From assembly GCF_022712295.1 (NCBI RefSeq), contig NZ_JALAGT010000131.1, forward strand, positions 1-59,294: a stretch of 59,294 nucleotides of DNA. Reading direction: 5' to 3'. Under the pieces are notes generated by a model. The model ran no database searches, was not told the DNA's origin, and saw only the letters and a list, made by a program, of their open reading frames with translations. Positions 35,970-44,669 of this stretch are shown in pieces. The stretch comes from Galactobacter sp. (lineage in GTDB: Bacteria > Actinomycetota > Actinomycetes > Actinomycetales > Micrococcaceae). Every line of letters starts with the position of its first letter. Position 1 is the first letter of the stretch. Both the position numbers and the translations under genes were made by a program.

Positions 35970-37070
35970 ATGGCGCACGTCTGGCGCGGGGTCATCCGCG
36001 AATACGCCGATCGTCTGCCCGTGGAGGAGGGGGACACCATCGTCACCCTCGGCGAGGGAGGCACACCCCTGGTGTACGCCCCCGCACTGTCCGCGGAGAC
36101 CGGGAACCGGGTCTACCTGAAGGTGGAGGGGATGAACCCTACCGGCTCCTTCAAGGACCGCGGCATGACCATGGCCATCACGGCCGCCGTGAAGTCAGGG
36201 GCCAAGGCCGTGGTGTGTGCCTCCACCGGCAACACCTCCGCCTCCGCCGCTGCCTTCGCGCTGCAGGCAGGTCTGACCTGCGCCGTGCTGGTGCCGGACG
36301 GCAAGATCGCCATGGGCAAGCTCTCCCAGGCCGTGGCCCACGGCGCCAAGATCCTGCAGGTGGACGGCAACTTCGACAACTGCCTCGAGGTGGCCCGCAA
36401 GCTCTCCGAGTCCTATCCGGTGTTCCTGGTCAACTCGGTGAACCCGAACCGCATCGAGGGGCAGAAGACCGGTGCCTTCGAGGTCGTCGACCTGCTCGGA
36501 GACGCCCCCGATTACCATCTGCTTCCCGTCGGCAATGCCGGCAACATCACGGCCTACTGGAAGGGCTACAAGGAGTACGCCTCCGACTACACCCGCGAGG
36601 ACGGAACCGTGCTGCCCGCCGTCTCCAGCAAGACCCCCGTGATGTGGGGCTTCCAGGCCGCAGGGTCCGCACCGATCGTTGCAGGGCACCCCATCCTGGA
36701 GCCGGAGACCATCGCCACCGCCATCAGGATCGGCAACCCCGCCTCCTGGGAGAACGCCGAGGCCGCCCGTGACGAGTCCGGTGGTCTGATCGACGCCGTG
36801 ACCGACGACGAGATCCTCGAGGCCCACCGCTGGCTCTCCTCCAAGGAGGGCGTCTTCGTGGAACCCGCCTCCGCCGCCGGTGCAGCCGGTCTGCTCAAGC
36901 ACCATCGTGCGGGAACCGCCCCCAAGGACAAGACCATCGTCATCACGGTCACCGGCCACGGTCTCAAGGACCCCGACTGGGCCATCAAGGAAGCCGACGG
37001 CGACGACGTGCGCCCCACCAAGGTCGACTTCGACGTGGTGGCCGTTGCGGATGCGCTGGGCCTGAAGTGA
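35970..37070 (+). CDS. thrC: Threonine synthase
   Basis: A 366-residue PLP enzyme that turns O-phosphohomoserine into threonine. The PLP lysine is Lys62 in NPTGSFKDRGM, and the phosphate-binding glycines occur in LPVGNAGN near residue 187. This is the short actinobacterial/Bacillus type, not the long E. coli type. It begins seven bases after hom and its stop codon overlaps the thrB start (GTGA). Confidence 0.96.
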   Translation: MAHVWRGVIREYADRLPVEEGDTIVTLGEGGTPLVYAPALSAETGNRVYLKVEGMNPTGSFKDRGMTMAITAAVKSGAKAVVCASTGNTSASAAAFALQAGLTCAVLVPDGKIAMGKLSQAVAHGAKILQVDGNFDNCLEVARKLSESYPVFLVNSVNPNRIEGQKTGAFEVVDLLGDAPDYHLLPVGNAGNITAYWKGYKEYASDYTREDGTVLPAVSSKTPVMWGFQAAGSAPIVAGHPILEPETIATAIRIGNPASWENAEAARDESGGLIDAVTDDEILEAHRWLSSKEGVFVEPASAAGAAGLLKHHRAGTAPKDKTIVITVTGHGLKDPDWAIKEADGDDVRPTKVDFDVVAVADALGLK

Positions 37071-38080
37071 CCGCCGTCGTACCCGAGCTCACCGGGCTGG
37101 TGAAGGTTCCCGGAGGGACCACTCCGCTTCTCGGGGCGGGCGTGTCCGTTCACGTGCCGGCCACCAGCGCCAACCTGGGGCCGGGGTATGACACCTTGGG
37201 CCTGGCGCTCGGGTACGGCGACGATCTCACCACCCGGATCGTGGCGGGTACCGGCCTTGCCACGGTCCGGATCACCGGGCAGGGCTCAGACTGCCTGCCC
37301 ACGGACGGTACGCACCTGGCAGCCCGCACCATCAGGCTGGCATGGGACGCCTGGGGAGTGGACCACTCTCAGGTGGACCTGGAGCTCACCGCGGTCAACA
37401 GGATCCCACACGGCCGTGGACAGGGTTCCTCCTCCGCAGTCATCGTCGCGGCGGTCGCCACCGCTGCGGCCACCCTGCCGCAGGAACTGGTTCTTCGTCC
37501 CGGACGAGACGACGTGTTCGAACTCGCCGCTCGCCTGGAGGGGCACCCGGACAACGTTGCACCGACGGTGTACGGCGGGCTCACCATCGCCTGGGAACAA
37601 TCCGACGAACACCGTCGTTTCAGGGTGGCGCTGCCCACCCCGCACTCCGGCGTGGTGCCGATCGTCGCGGTTCCGGACGTGATCCTGTCCACCGAGGTGG
37701 CCAGGGGACTGCTGCCGGCCGAGGTGCCTCATGCGGATGCGGCGGCCAACGCTGCAGCCGCGGCCCTGATGGTGCACGCACTGACCCATGAACCGGCCCT
37801 GTTGCCGTCGGCGGCTCGCGATCGTCTGCACGAGGGATACCGCGCCCCGGCCATGCCGCACACCGCGCGACTCATCGAGCAGGCGCGTTCAGAGGGGTTC
37901 GCGGCCACCGTTTCCGGCGCAGGACCCACCGCCCTGATCCTGGTCGAAGCCTCCCAACGCGAGGAGGCCCTGACTCTGCTGGGCAGGCTCACGGAGAACT
38001 CGGATGTGACGTGGACCGTGTCAGCGCCCGGGATCGATACATCCGGTGTTACAGTTGAGGTGCACCGGCCGGTAGCGTAA
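37067..38080 (+). CDS. thrB: Homoserine kinase
   Basis: A 337-residue GHMP kinase that makes O-phosphohomoserine for ThrC. The N-terminal VPATSANLGPGYD (30-42), the ATP loop HGRGQGSSSAV near 114-124 and the C-terminal SGAGPTALIL are the three GHMP motifs. The GTG start overlaps the thrC stop by four bases, so translation is coupled. A 261-base leader with hairpins separates it from rho. Confidence 0.95.
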   Translation: MTAVVPELTGLVKVPGGTTPLLGAGVSVHVPATSANLGPGYDTLGLALGYGDDLTTRIVAGTGLATVRITGQGSDCLPTDGTHLAARTIRLAWDAWGVDHSQVDLELTAVNRIPHGRGQGSSSAVIVAAVATAAATLPQELVLRPGRDDVFELAARLEGHPDNVAPTVYGGLTIAWEQSDEHRRFRVALPTPHSGVVPIVAVPDVILSTEVARGLLPAEVPHADAAANAAAAALMVHALTHEPALLPSAARDRLHEGYRAPAMPHTARLIEQARSEGFAATVSGAGPTALILVEASQREEALTLLGRLTENSDVTWTVSAPGIDTSGVTVEVHRPVA

Positions 38081-38341
38081 TGGGGGCACCACACAGGTTT
38101 CCTTCCATTCTTGACCGTGTCCGTGCATCCCGCCCAAAGCTCCGTCAGGCGACTCGAAGTCAGTAGTCGTTCCCGAGACTTTGCCCCATGCGGGTCAGTC
38201 GGGGCGCAGAACGCAGCCGCGTGCGTCCCGCAACGATTCCATGTTTCGCATCAGTCGGTATGGAATCATCCGGACCGCCATTTTCGAGGACGCCTCGTCA
38301 GGCCCGTCCGGCACCGAACACGAACGAAAAAAGGAACCTTC
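38081..38341 (+). promoter_or_regulatory. Long rho leader with a stable hairpin
   Basis: This 261-base non-coding stretch precedes rho. GATTCCAT (38235-38242) pairs perfectly with ATGGAATC (38260-38267) around a 17-base loop, and the region downstream is unstructured and A-rich before the AAGGA at 38331. The rho frame is open back to 38111, but a good Shine-Dalgarno site supports the GTG at 38342. Autogenous control of rho in its leader is known in other bacteria and is a fair guess here. Confidence 0.45.
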
Positions 38342-40474
38342 GTGACCGTCACCACAGACGTGGACACCAAGCAGAAGCCCAAGCAGGGCGGGCTTTCCGC
38401 ACTCAAACTCGCACAGCTGCAGGAACTCGCTGCCCAGCTGGGTATCTCCGGCGCCAAGCGCATGCGCAAGGCCGACCTGGTCTCCGCCATCTCCGACCAT
38501 CAGCGCGGCGGCTCGGTGGCCGACCGCGATGCAGCCGAGAAGGCCAAGGCAGAAAAGAAGGCCAAGGCTGAGCAGTCCAAGGCAGAGCAGGCCAAGGCCG
38601 AGCCGTCGGAGAAGCCCGCCAAGTCCGCCACGGCCGACGCCGCGGACCAGGGCGAACAGGCCGCTCCGAAGCGCACGCGGCGCCGTCGTTCCGCGACCTC
38701 GGACGCGGGCTCCCCGTCGAACGCCTCCGACTCCGCCTCGCAGGAGAAGCCGGAACAGGCAGAGGCTCCCAAGGCCGAGGCCCAGCTGTCCGTGAAGGAG
38801 CGTGCGCAGGCACAGGCCGCGTTGCGGGCCGAGCGCGAGCAGGCCATCGCCGCAGCCGCAGATGCAGGCAACCCTCGCCGTCGTCGTTCCCGCCGCAACA
38901 ACTCCGGCACCGAGGACGCGCAACAGGAGAACAACCAGGCCGAGGCCAAGCCGGCCGAGAACGCCGAGAACGCCAAGCAGGACTCGGGCGAGCGCCAGAA
39001 CGAGAAGCAGGGCGAGCGCCAGGGTCAGAAGCAGGATGGCCGGCAGGGCGAGAAGCAGAACGACGAGCGCGGGGAGACCCGCAATCAGCGCAACCGCAAT
39101 CGCAACCGTAACCGCGACGGTGAGTCCGGTATCGACCAGGGTGGCAACAAGCAGAGCAACGATCGCAACAACAATGATCGTGGCGGCAAGCAGGGCGGCA
39201 ACAAGCAGAACAACGACCGCAACAACCGCCGCGAGCGTCAGCGCGAGCGCAACAACCAGCGCAACCGTCGCGGCCGTGGCCGCAACCAGTTCGAGGTCGA
39301 GGACGTCGAACTGACCGAGGACGATGTGCTGCAGCCCGTGGCAGGCATCCTCGACGTGCTCAACGACTACGCCTTCGTTCGCACCTCCGGCTACCTGCCC
39401 GGCCAGAACGACGTCTACGTCTCCCTGCAGCAGGTGCGCAAGTATCACCTGCGCAAGGGCGACGCCGTGGTTGGTGCCGTGCGCGCTCCCCGCGAGGGCG
39501 AGGAGCGGGAGAACAACTCCTCCCGCAACCGCTACACCCCGCTGGTGAAGCTGGCCACCGTCAACGGTGTCCCGGTCGAGGAGAACAAGAACCGCGTCGA
39601 GTTCAACAAGCTCGTCCCGCTCTACCCCCAGGAGCGTCTGCGCCTGGAGACCGACAGCAAGTTGGTCGGCCCCCGTGTGATCGACCTGGTGGCCCCCATC
39701 GGTAAGGGCCAGCGTGGCCTCATCGTCTCCCCGCCCAAGGCCGGTAAGACCATGGTGCTGCAGTCCATCGCTGCCGCCATCACCGAGAACAACCCCGAGG
39801 TCCACCTCATGATGGTGCTCGTCGACGAGCGCCCTGAAGAGGTCACCGACATGCAGCGTTCGGTGCGTGGCGAGGTCATCGCCTCCACCTTCGATCGCCC
39901 CGCAGAGGACCACACCACGGTGGCGGAATTGGCCATCGAACGCGCCAAGCGCCTCGTGGAGCAGGGCAAGGACGTGGTGGTCCTGCTGGACTCCATGACC
40001 CGCCTGGGCCGTGCCTACAACCAGTCGGCACCGGCCTCCGGTCGCATCCTCTCCGGTGGTGTCGACGCAGCCGCGCTGTACCCGCCCAAGCGGTTCTTCG
40101 GTGCGGCACGCAACATCGAGAACGGCGGATCCCTGACCATCCTCGCCACCGCTCTGGTGGAGACCGGGTCCAAGATGGACGAGGTCATCTTCGAGGAGTT
40201 CAAGGGCACGGGCAACATGGAGCTGCGTCTCTCCCGCCAGCTGGCGGACAAGCGCATCTTCCCGGCCGTGGACGTCAACGCGTCCTCCACCCGTCGCGAG
40301 GAGCAGCTGCTCTCGCAGGAGGAGATCCGCATCATGTGGCGTCTGCGCCGCGTGCTCTCCGGTCTGGATCAGCAGCAGGCCCTCGAACTGTTGCTGAAGA
40401 AGATGAAGGAGACCTCCTCCAACGCGGAGTTCCTGATGGTGGTCAACCGCACCACCCTCGGCGAGAACCGCTAG
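38342..40474 (+). CDS. rho: Transcription termination factor Rho
   Basis: A 710-residue hexameric RNA-dependent ATPase that ends transcripts. The N-terminal Rho-N helical domain covers about residues 16-55. A low-complexity insertion of roughly 250 residues follows, first Ala/Lys/Glu-rich, then Asn/Arg/Gln/Asp-rich (about 60-315), typical of actinobacteria and able to bind RNA. The cold-shock-like RNA-binding domain starts near 320. The ATPase core has Walker A PPKAGKT near 464, LVDERPEE, and the C-terminal LLSQEE. E. coli Rho has only 419 residues. GTG start with AAGGA six bases upstream. Confidence 0.97.
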   Translation: MTVTTDVDTKQKPKQGGLSALKLAQLQELAAQLGISGAKRMRKADLVSAISDHQRGGSVADRDAAEKAKAEKKAKAEQSKAEQAKAEPSEKPAKSATADAADQGEQAAPKRTRRRRSATSDAGSPSNASDSASQEKPEQAEAPKAEAQLSVKERAQAQAALRAEREQAIAAAADAGNPRRRRSRRNNSGTEDAQQENNQAEAKPAENAENAKQDSGERQNEKQGERQGQKQDGRQGEKQNDERGETRNQRNRNRNRNRDGESGIDQGGNKQSNDRNNNDRGGKQGGNKQNNDRNNRRERQRERNNQRNRRGRGRNQFEVEDVELTEDDVLQPVAGILDVLNDYAFVRTSGYLPGQNDVYVSLQQVRKYHLRKGDAVVGAVRAPREGEERENNSSRNRYTPLVKLATVNGVPVEENKNRVEFNKLVPLYPQERLRLETDSKLVGPRVIDLVAPIGKGQRGLIVSPPKAGKTMVLQSIAAAITENNPEVHLMMVLVDERPEEVTDMQRSVRGEVIASTFDRPAEDHTTVAELAIERAKRLVEQGKDVVVLLDSMTRLGRAYNQSAPASGRILSGGVDAAALYPPKRFFGAARNIENGGSLTILATALVETGSKMDEVIFEEFKGTGNMELRLSRQLADKRIFPAVDVNASSTRREEQLLSQEEIRIMWRLRRVLSGLDQQQALELLLKKMKETSSNAEFLMVVNRTTLGENR

Positions 40475-40484
40475 CAACGCAGAC

Positions 40485-40536
40485 CGCGCCCGGGCCGCCC
40501 CATCCTCTCAACGGAAGGGGTGACGGCCCGGGCGCG
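40485..40536 (+). terminator. Hairpin after rho
   Basis: A 13-base perfect stem (CGCGCCCGGGCCG with its complement), followed by inner CCCC/GGGG pairing, lies 10 bases past the rho stop codon. No T-tract follows. It may end the rho transcript or attenuate the prfA run. Confidence 0.65.
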
Positions 40537-40598
40537 TTCGCGTTCCCGCACCATCCGCACGCACCGCCCGCACCACAGCACACAGGGAAGCCATCATC

Positions 40599-41678
40599 AT
40601 GTTCGAAGCCGTAGAGGCCCTCGTCGAGGAACACGCTCAGATCCAGCAGCGTCTGGCGGACCCCGCCGTGTACCAGGACCAGGGTCTGGCCAGGAGACTG
40701 GGGCGCCGCGGTGCCGAACTCAACGCCGTGGTGGAGACCTACCATCGGTGGAAGCAGATGGGGGAGGATCTCGAGGCGGCTCGTGAGATGGCGAGTCTCG
40801 ACCCCGAGTTCGCGGCCGAGGCGGAAGAGCTGGAGAAGGAACGCCCCGGGGTCGCAGAGCGGCTGCGCAGGCTCCTGATCCCGCGCGACCCCAACGACGC
40901 CCGTGACGCCATCCTGGAGGTCAAGGGCGGTGAGGGTGGTGAGGAAGCCGCACTGTTCGCCGGTGACCTCTTGCGCATGTACACGCGCTACGCGGAGTCC
41001 CGAGGGTGGAAGGTGGAGATGATCTCCTCCACCGAGTCCGACCTCGGTGGTTACAAGGACGCACAGATCGCGATCAAGGGCAAGGGTTCGGATCCGGCCG
41101 AGGGCGTGTTCGCCTCGCTGAAGTTCGAGGGCGGCGTTCACCGCGTGCAGCGCGTGCCCGTCACGGAATCCCAGGGGCGCATCCACACCTCCGCCGCAGG
41201 CGTGCTGGTCTTCCCCGAAGTGGACGCACCGGACGAGATCGAGATCCTCCCCAATGATCTCAAGATCGACGTCTACCGTTCCTCCGGACCCGGTGGTCAG
41301 AGCGTGAACACCACGGATTCCGCGGTCCGCATCACCCACCTCCCCACCGGCATCGTGGTGGCGATGCAGAACGAGAAATCGCAGCTGCAGAACCGCGAGG
41401 CGGCCATGCGAGTGCTGCGCTCCAGGCTGTTGGCGCACCAGCAGGAACAGTTGGACGCGGAGAACGCCGATGCCAGGCACTCCCAGGTGCGCACCATGGA
41501 CCGCTCGGAGCGGATCCGCACCTACAACTATCCGGAGAACCGCATCGCCGACCACCGCACCGGGTACAAGGCCTACAACCTGGACCACGTCCTGGACGGC
41601 GACCTGCAGCCCGTGATCGACTCCTGCGTCGCCGCCGACGAGGCGCACCGCCTGGCCACACTGGAGGACCAAGCATGA
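40599..41678 (+). CDS. prfA: Peptide chain release factor 1
   Basis: A 359-residue class I release factor that reads UAA and UAG. The tripeptide anticodon-like PVT lies in RVQRVPVTESQGR near residue 187, and the peptidyl-hydrolysing GGQ in SGPGGQSVNTTDSAV near 231-233. GGGAAG precedes the ATG. The stop codon overlaps the start of prmC, the enzyme that methylates its GGQ glutamine. Confidence 0.96.
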   Translation: MFEAVEALVEEHAQIQQRLADPAVYQDQGLARRLGRRGAELNAVVETYHRWKQMGEDLEAAREMASLDPEFAAEAEELEKERPGVAERLRRLLIPRDPNDARDAILEVKGGEGGEEAALFAGDLLRMYTRYAESRGWKVEMISSTESDLGGYKDAQIAIKGKGSDPAEGVFASLKFEGGVHRVQRVPVTESQGRIHTSAAGVLVFPEVDAPDEIEILPNDLKIDVYRSSGPGGQSVNTTDSAVRITHLPTGIVVAMQNEKSQLQNREAAMRVLRSRLLAHQQEQLDAENADARHSQVRTMDRSERIRTYNYPENRIADHRTGYKAYNLDHVLDGDLQPVIDSCVAADEAHRLATLEDQA

Positions 41679-42682
41679 GCGGCCATTTCGTCGGCTTGCC
41701 TGAACCCTCGGGATCCGCCGCCACAGGCGCGCCGATGTTCGACGACGCGTTGCCCGCTCCCGTCGGTATCCCCGCCTCGTTGGGGGAAGCGGCCGATCTG
41801 CGGGCGGCACTGCGTGCCGCCACCGCCGCACTGCGTGCGGCCCACATCGAGTCCGCTCGTAACGATGCCGAGGTCCTTGCAGCCCACCTTCTGGACGTGG
41901 ACCGCGGCAGGCTGGCCGTGATGGCGTTGATGGGGGAGGACGTCCCCGCGGGCTACGCGGAACTCGTGGCAGCCAGGGCACAGCGCGTGCCTCTGCAGCA
42001 TCTGACCGGGAGTGCGCCCTTCCGGCAGCTGGAACTGCAGGTGGGGCCAGGGGTGTTCGTTCCTCGCCCGGAGACGGAACTCGTGGCCGGCGCAGCGATC
42101 GACGCCGCACGGGCCGTCCTGGGTGCGGGAGTGGAACGCCCCCTGGTAGTGGATCTGTGTACGGGGTCGGGCGCCATCGCCGCTGCCGTGGCAACTGAGC
42201 TGCCTCAGGCCGAGGTCGTTGCCGTGGAACTCTCGGACAACGCCCTGATCTGGGCCGCACGCAACCTGGAGGCGACCGGAGTGGAGCTCCTCCACGGCGA
42301 CGCGCGGGTGGTGGGCAATCCAGGAGAAGTGGGGGAGGGGCTGCAGACAAACGTGGACGTGCTGATCTCCAATCCGCCCTACATCCCGGGAACCAGGCAC
42401 CATGCGGATCCCGAGGTGGGGAACCACGATCCGGTCGAGGCCCTCTATGGCGGAGGGGCGGACGGCATGGACCTCCCGGCCGCGCTGATCCGCCAGGCCG
42501 CACTCCTGCTCAAGCCGGGCGGCACCCTCGTCATGGAACATGATGAGACGCAGGGCGAAGCCATGCGGCAGGCGACGGGGACCGCGCAGTGGAGTGACGT
42601 CGTCGTGCATCAGGACCTCACCGGGCGAGATCGCTTCACCACCGCGGTTCGCACCGCAGCCGCAGCCGACGTGGGAGAATAG
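41675..42682 (+). CDS. prmC: Release factor glutamine methyltransferase
   Basis: A 335-residue SAM methyltransferase of the HemK/PrmC family that methylates the Gln of the release-factor GGQ motif. SAM-binding VVDLCTGSGAIA lies near residue 163 and the active-site NPPY at about 233-236. The N-terminus is about 35 residues longer than in E. coli PrmC. The ATG overlaps the prfA stop by four bases. Confidence 0.94.
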   Translation: MSGHFVGLPEPSGSAATGAPMFDDALPAPVGIPASLGEAADLRAALRAATAALRAAHIESARNDAEVLAAHLLDVDRGRLAVMALMGEDVPAGYAELVAARAQRVPLQHLTGSAPFRQLELQVGPGVFVPRPETELVAGAAIDAARAVLGAGVERPLVVDLCTGSGAIAAAVATELPQAEVVAVELSDNALIWAARNLEATGVELLHGDARVVGNPGEVGEGLQTNVDVLISNPPYIPGTRHHADPEVGNHDPVEALYGGGADGMDLPAALIRQAALLLKPGGTLVMEHDETQGEAMRQATGTAQWSDVVVHQDLTGRDRFTTAVRTAAAADVGE

Positions 42683-42687
42683 CCTTC

Positions 42688-43362
42688 GTGAGTGCCCTCT
42701 ACGATTGCTCGGATCCGGCAGCCCGTGCCGAAGGCATCGCTGCGGCCCAGGAGGCCCTGGCCGCACGCGGATGCATCGTCATCCCCACCGATACCGTCTA
42801 CGGGATCGGTGCGGACGCATTCTCCCCTCAGGCCGTCGCCACACTGCTGGCCGCCAAGGGCCGGAACCGTCAGATGCCGCCACCGGTCCTGATCCCGCGA
42901 CTGTCGGCACTCGACGGTCTCGCAACCGACGTCCCGGAAGGTGCCAGGATCCTGGCGCAGAAATTGTGGCCTGGTGCGTTGACGCTGATTCTCCCCGCGC
43001 AGCCGTCCCTGACCTGGGACCTCGGCGAAACCCACGGAACGGTGGGTCTGCGGATGCCGGACGACGAGGTGGCGTTGGACCTGCTCTCCGCCGTGGGGCC
43101 GCTGGCCGTGTCCAGCGCCAACCGTACCGGCGTCCCCACGGGCCCCACCGCGGCCGACGCGAGAGCGCAACTGGCCGACTCCGTGGAGGTCTACCTCGAG
43201 GACGGTGCCCGGCCGTTGGAGGGCGTGACCCCTACCCCCTCCACCATCGTGGACTACACCGTCGAGCCCCCGCGGGTGGTGCGGCAAGGCGCCCTGCCCC
43301 TGGACACGCTGCAGGAACTGGACCCGGACATCGTGGGAATCGACCGGGACCCCGCCGCATGA
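42688..43362 (+). CDS. tsaC: L-threonylcarbamoyladenylate synthase (TsaC/Sua5/YrdC)
   Basis: A 224-residue YrdC-domain enzyme that makes threonylcarbamoyl-AMP for the t6A37 modification of ANN-decoding tRNAs. Visible features are VIPTDTVYGIGADA near residue 31, the basic AAKGRNRQMP (K/R for ATP and bicarbonate binding) near 55, and VSSANRTG near 150. It lacks the extra Sua5 domain. GTG start five bases after prmC, with GGGAG ten bases upstream and a GAGAAT box seven bases upstream, so both coupled and leaderless starts are possible. The stop overlaps the next gene (ATGA). Confidence 0.93.
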   Translation: MSALYDCSDPAARAEGIAAAQEALAARGCIVIPTDTVYGIGADAFSPQAVATLLAAKGRNRQMPPPVLIPRLSALDGLATDVPEGARILAQKLWPGALTLILPAQPSLTWDLGETHGTVGLRMPDDEVALDLLSAVGPLAVSSANRTGVPTGPTAADARAQLADSVEVYLEDGARPLEGVTPTPSTIVDYTVEPPRVVRQGALPLDTLQELDPDIVGIDRDPAA

Positions 43363-44507
43363 GGGTCTACCTGCTCATGCTTGCGGTGTCGTTCGCGGTC
43401 TCCGCCTGCGTGACGCCGTTGGTGCGTGCAGTGGGAATGCGCACCATGGCGGACATCCCGCTGCGCAGCCGGGACATGCACCACGAACACATCCCCAAGC
43501 TCGGGGGAGTGGCCATGATCGCGGCGGTGCTCGTGGGACTGGCGATGGCATCCCAAGCACCCTTTCTCTCCGGGATCTTCACCCGGCCGGATATCGTCCT
43601 CGGCCTGGTTCTGGCGCTCCTCGTGGTGCTCGTGATCGGCGTGGCCGACGACCTATTCGACCTTCACTGGTCCATCAAGATGGTCGGCCAGTTCGGCACG
43701 GCCCTGTTACTTGCCTTCTCCGGTGTGCGAATCGAAGTCCTTCCCGTTGGCTGGTTCATGTTGCAGAACCCGTTCTGGCAGATCGCCGTCGCTGTGCTGG
43801 TCATGGTGGCCATGATGAATGCCATCAACTTCGTGGACGGACTGGACGGCCTCGCTGCCGGCATCGCCGCCATCGGTGCCAGCGCCTTCTTCCTCTACTG
43901 CTACCTGCTGGCCAAGGACGTGAACCAGTACGATCACTCGAACCTGGCCGCCTTGTTGATGGTTCTGCTGCTCGGGGCATCGCTTGGCTTCCTTGTCCAC
44001 AACTTCAACCCGGCCAAGATCTTCATGGGGGAGACCGGGGCCCAGATGATCGGCCTCGTCATGGCCGTGGCCGCCATCAGCGTCACCACCGACGTCCAGG
44101 CACTGGACGGATTCCGCTTCCGCAACGTCCCCGCCTACATGCCCATCCTCCTGCCCCTCGCGGTCATCCTGATCCCGGTGATCGACATGGTCGCGGCCGT
44201 CATCAGGCGCACAGCACGCGGGACCTCTCCGTTCACCGCCGACCGTGGGCACCTACACCACAAGCTCGTGGACGGCGGCTACACGCACAGGGGCGCCGTG
44301 CTGTTGCTCTACGTGTGGTCGGCCATCGTGGCCTTCGGTACCGTCTCGCTGAACTGGATCCCTGCCACGATCTCGTTGCCCGTCATGGCCGTAGCCCTCG
44401 TGGCGGCGGCGCTGGTGACCGCCAGCCCCTGGATCCGGAAGCGATTCTCGATTCGATCGGCTGCCAAGGCCCGTCGGATGGCGGAGCAACGTAGGGGACG
44501 GCTCTGA
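43359..44507 (+). CDS. Undecaprenyl-phosphate GlcNAc-1-phosphate transferase (WecA/TagO type)
   Basis: A 382-residue polytopic transferase of the MraY superfamily that attaches GlcNAc-1-P or a related sugar phosphate to undecaprenyl phosphate, starting teichoic acid, teichuronic acid or capsule chains. Motifs include HIPKLGG near residue 46, GVADDLFDLHW (Asp pair near 97), NFVDGLDGLAAG near 157, GETGAQMIG near 225 and HLHHKLVDGG near 298. About ten membrane helices are visible. The start ATG 43359 overlaps the tsaC stop; the frame is open further upstream only inside prmC and tsaC. The C-terminus is basic and cytoplasmic. Confidence 0.92.
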   Translation: MRVYLLMLAVSFAVSACVTPLVRAVGMRTMADIPLRSRDMHHEHIPKLGGVAMIAAVLVGLAMASQAPFLSGIFTRPDIVLGLVLALLVVLVIGVADDLFDLHWSIKMVGQFGTALLLAFSGVRIEVLPVGWFMLQNPFWQIAVAVLVMVAMMNAINFVDGLDGLAAGIAAIGASAFFLYCYLLAKDVNQYDHSNLAALLMVLLLGASLGFLVHNFNPAKIFMGETGAQMIGLVMAVAAISVTTDVQALDGFRFRNVPAYMPILLPLAVILIPVIDMVAAVIRRTARGTSPFTADRGHLHHKLVDGGYTHRGAVLLLYVWSAIVAFGTVSLNWIPATISLPVMAVALVAAALVTASPWIRKRFSIRSAAKARRMAEQRRGRL

Positions 44508-44532
44508 TCCGGATGCGAACAGAAACGAGTTT

Positions 44533-44548
44533 GTGACGCGCACGTCAC
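44533..44548. promoter_or_regulatory. Palindrome upstream of the atp promoter
   Basis: GTGACG and CGTCAC flank a four-base spacer, centred about 45 bases upstream of the TAGAAT -10 box. This position suits an activator or repressor. It does not match the TGTGA-N6-TCACA spacing of CRP/GlxR. Confidence 0.4.
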
Positions 44549-44581
44549 TTTCCTCGGTTTCGTCACGAGTTCGACGCAAGG

Positions 44582-44587
44582 TAGAAT
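44582..44587 (+). promoter_or_regulatory. -10 box of the ATP synthase operon
   Basis: TAGAAT, with TTCGTC as a weak -35 element 17 bases upstream. Transcription would start near 44594, giving a 75-base leader. The leader holds a TGCGCC/GGCGCA hairpin (44596-44615) and a CCGCA-CCA/TGG-TGCGG hairpin (44640-44658) just before the atpI Shine-Dalgarno site. Confidence 0.5.
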
Positions 44588-44669
44588 GATTTGCGATGCG
44601 CCGTCTTCTGGCGCACCATCACCCCTTAGCTAGACAGAGCCGCAACCATCTGGTGCGGTTGGAGGACAC

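Noticed and set aside
38195..40477. A 760-codon frame antisense to rho
   Set aside because: Explained by the biased codons of rho, including its repetitive insertion, which gives long Val/Leu/Ala runs with no sign of a real protein.
42540..43358. Upstream extension of the GlcNAc-1-phosphate transferase by 273 codons
   Set aside because: It overlaps prmC and tsaC in another frame and is Arg/Gly/Pro-rich noise; the ATG at 43359 gives the expected membrane start and an ATGA overlap.
44532..44549. CRP/GlxR site before the atp operon
   Set aside because: The half-sites TGTGA and TCACT are separated by eight bases, not the six needed, so only a generic palindrome is reported.
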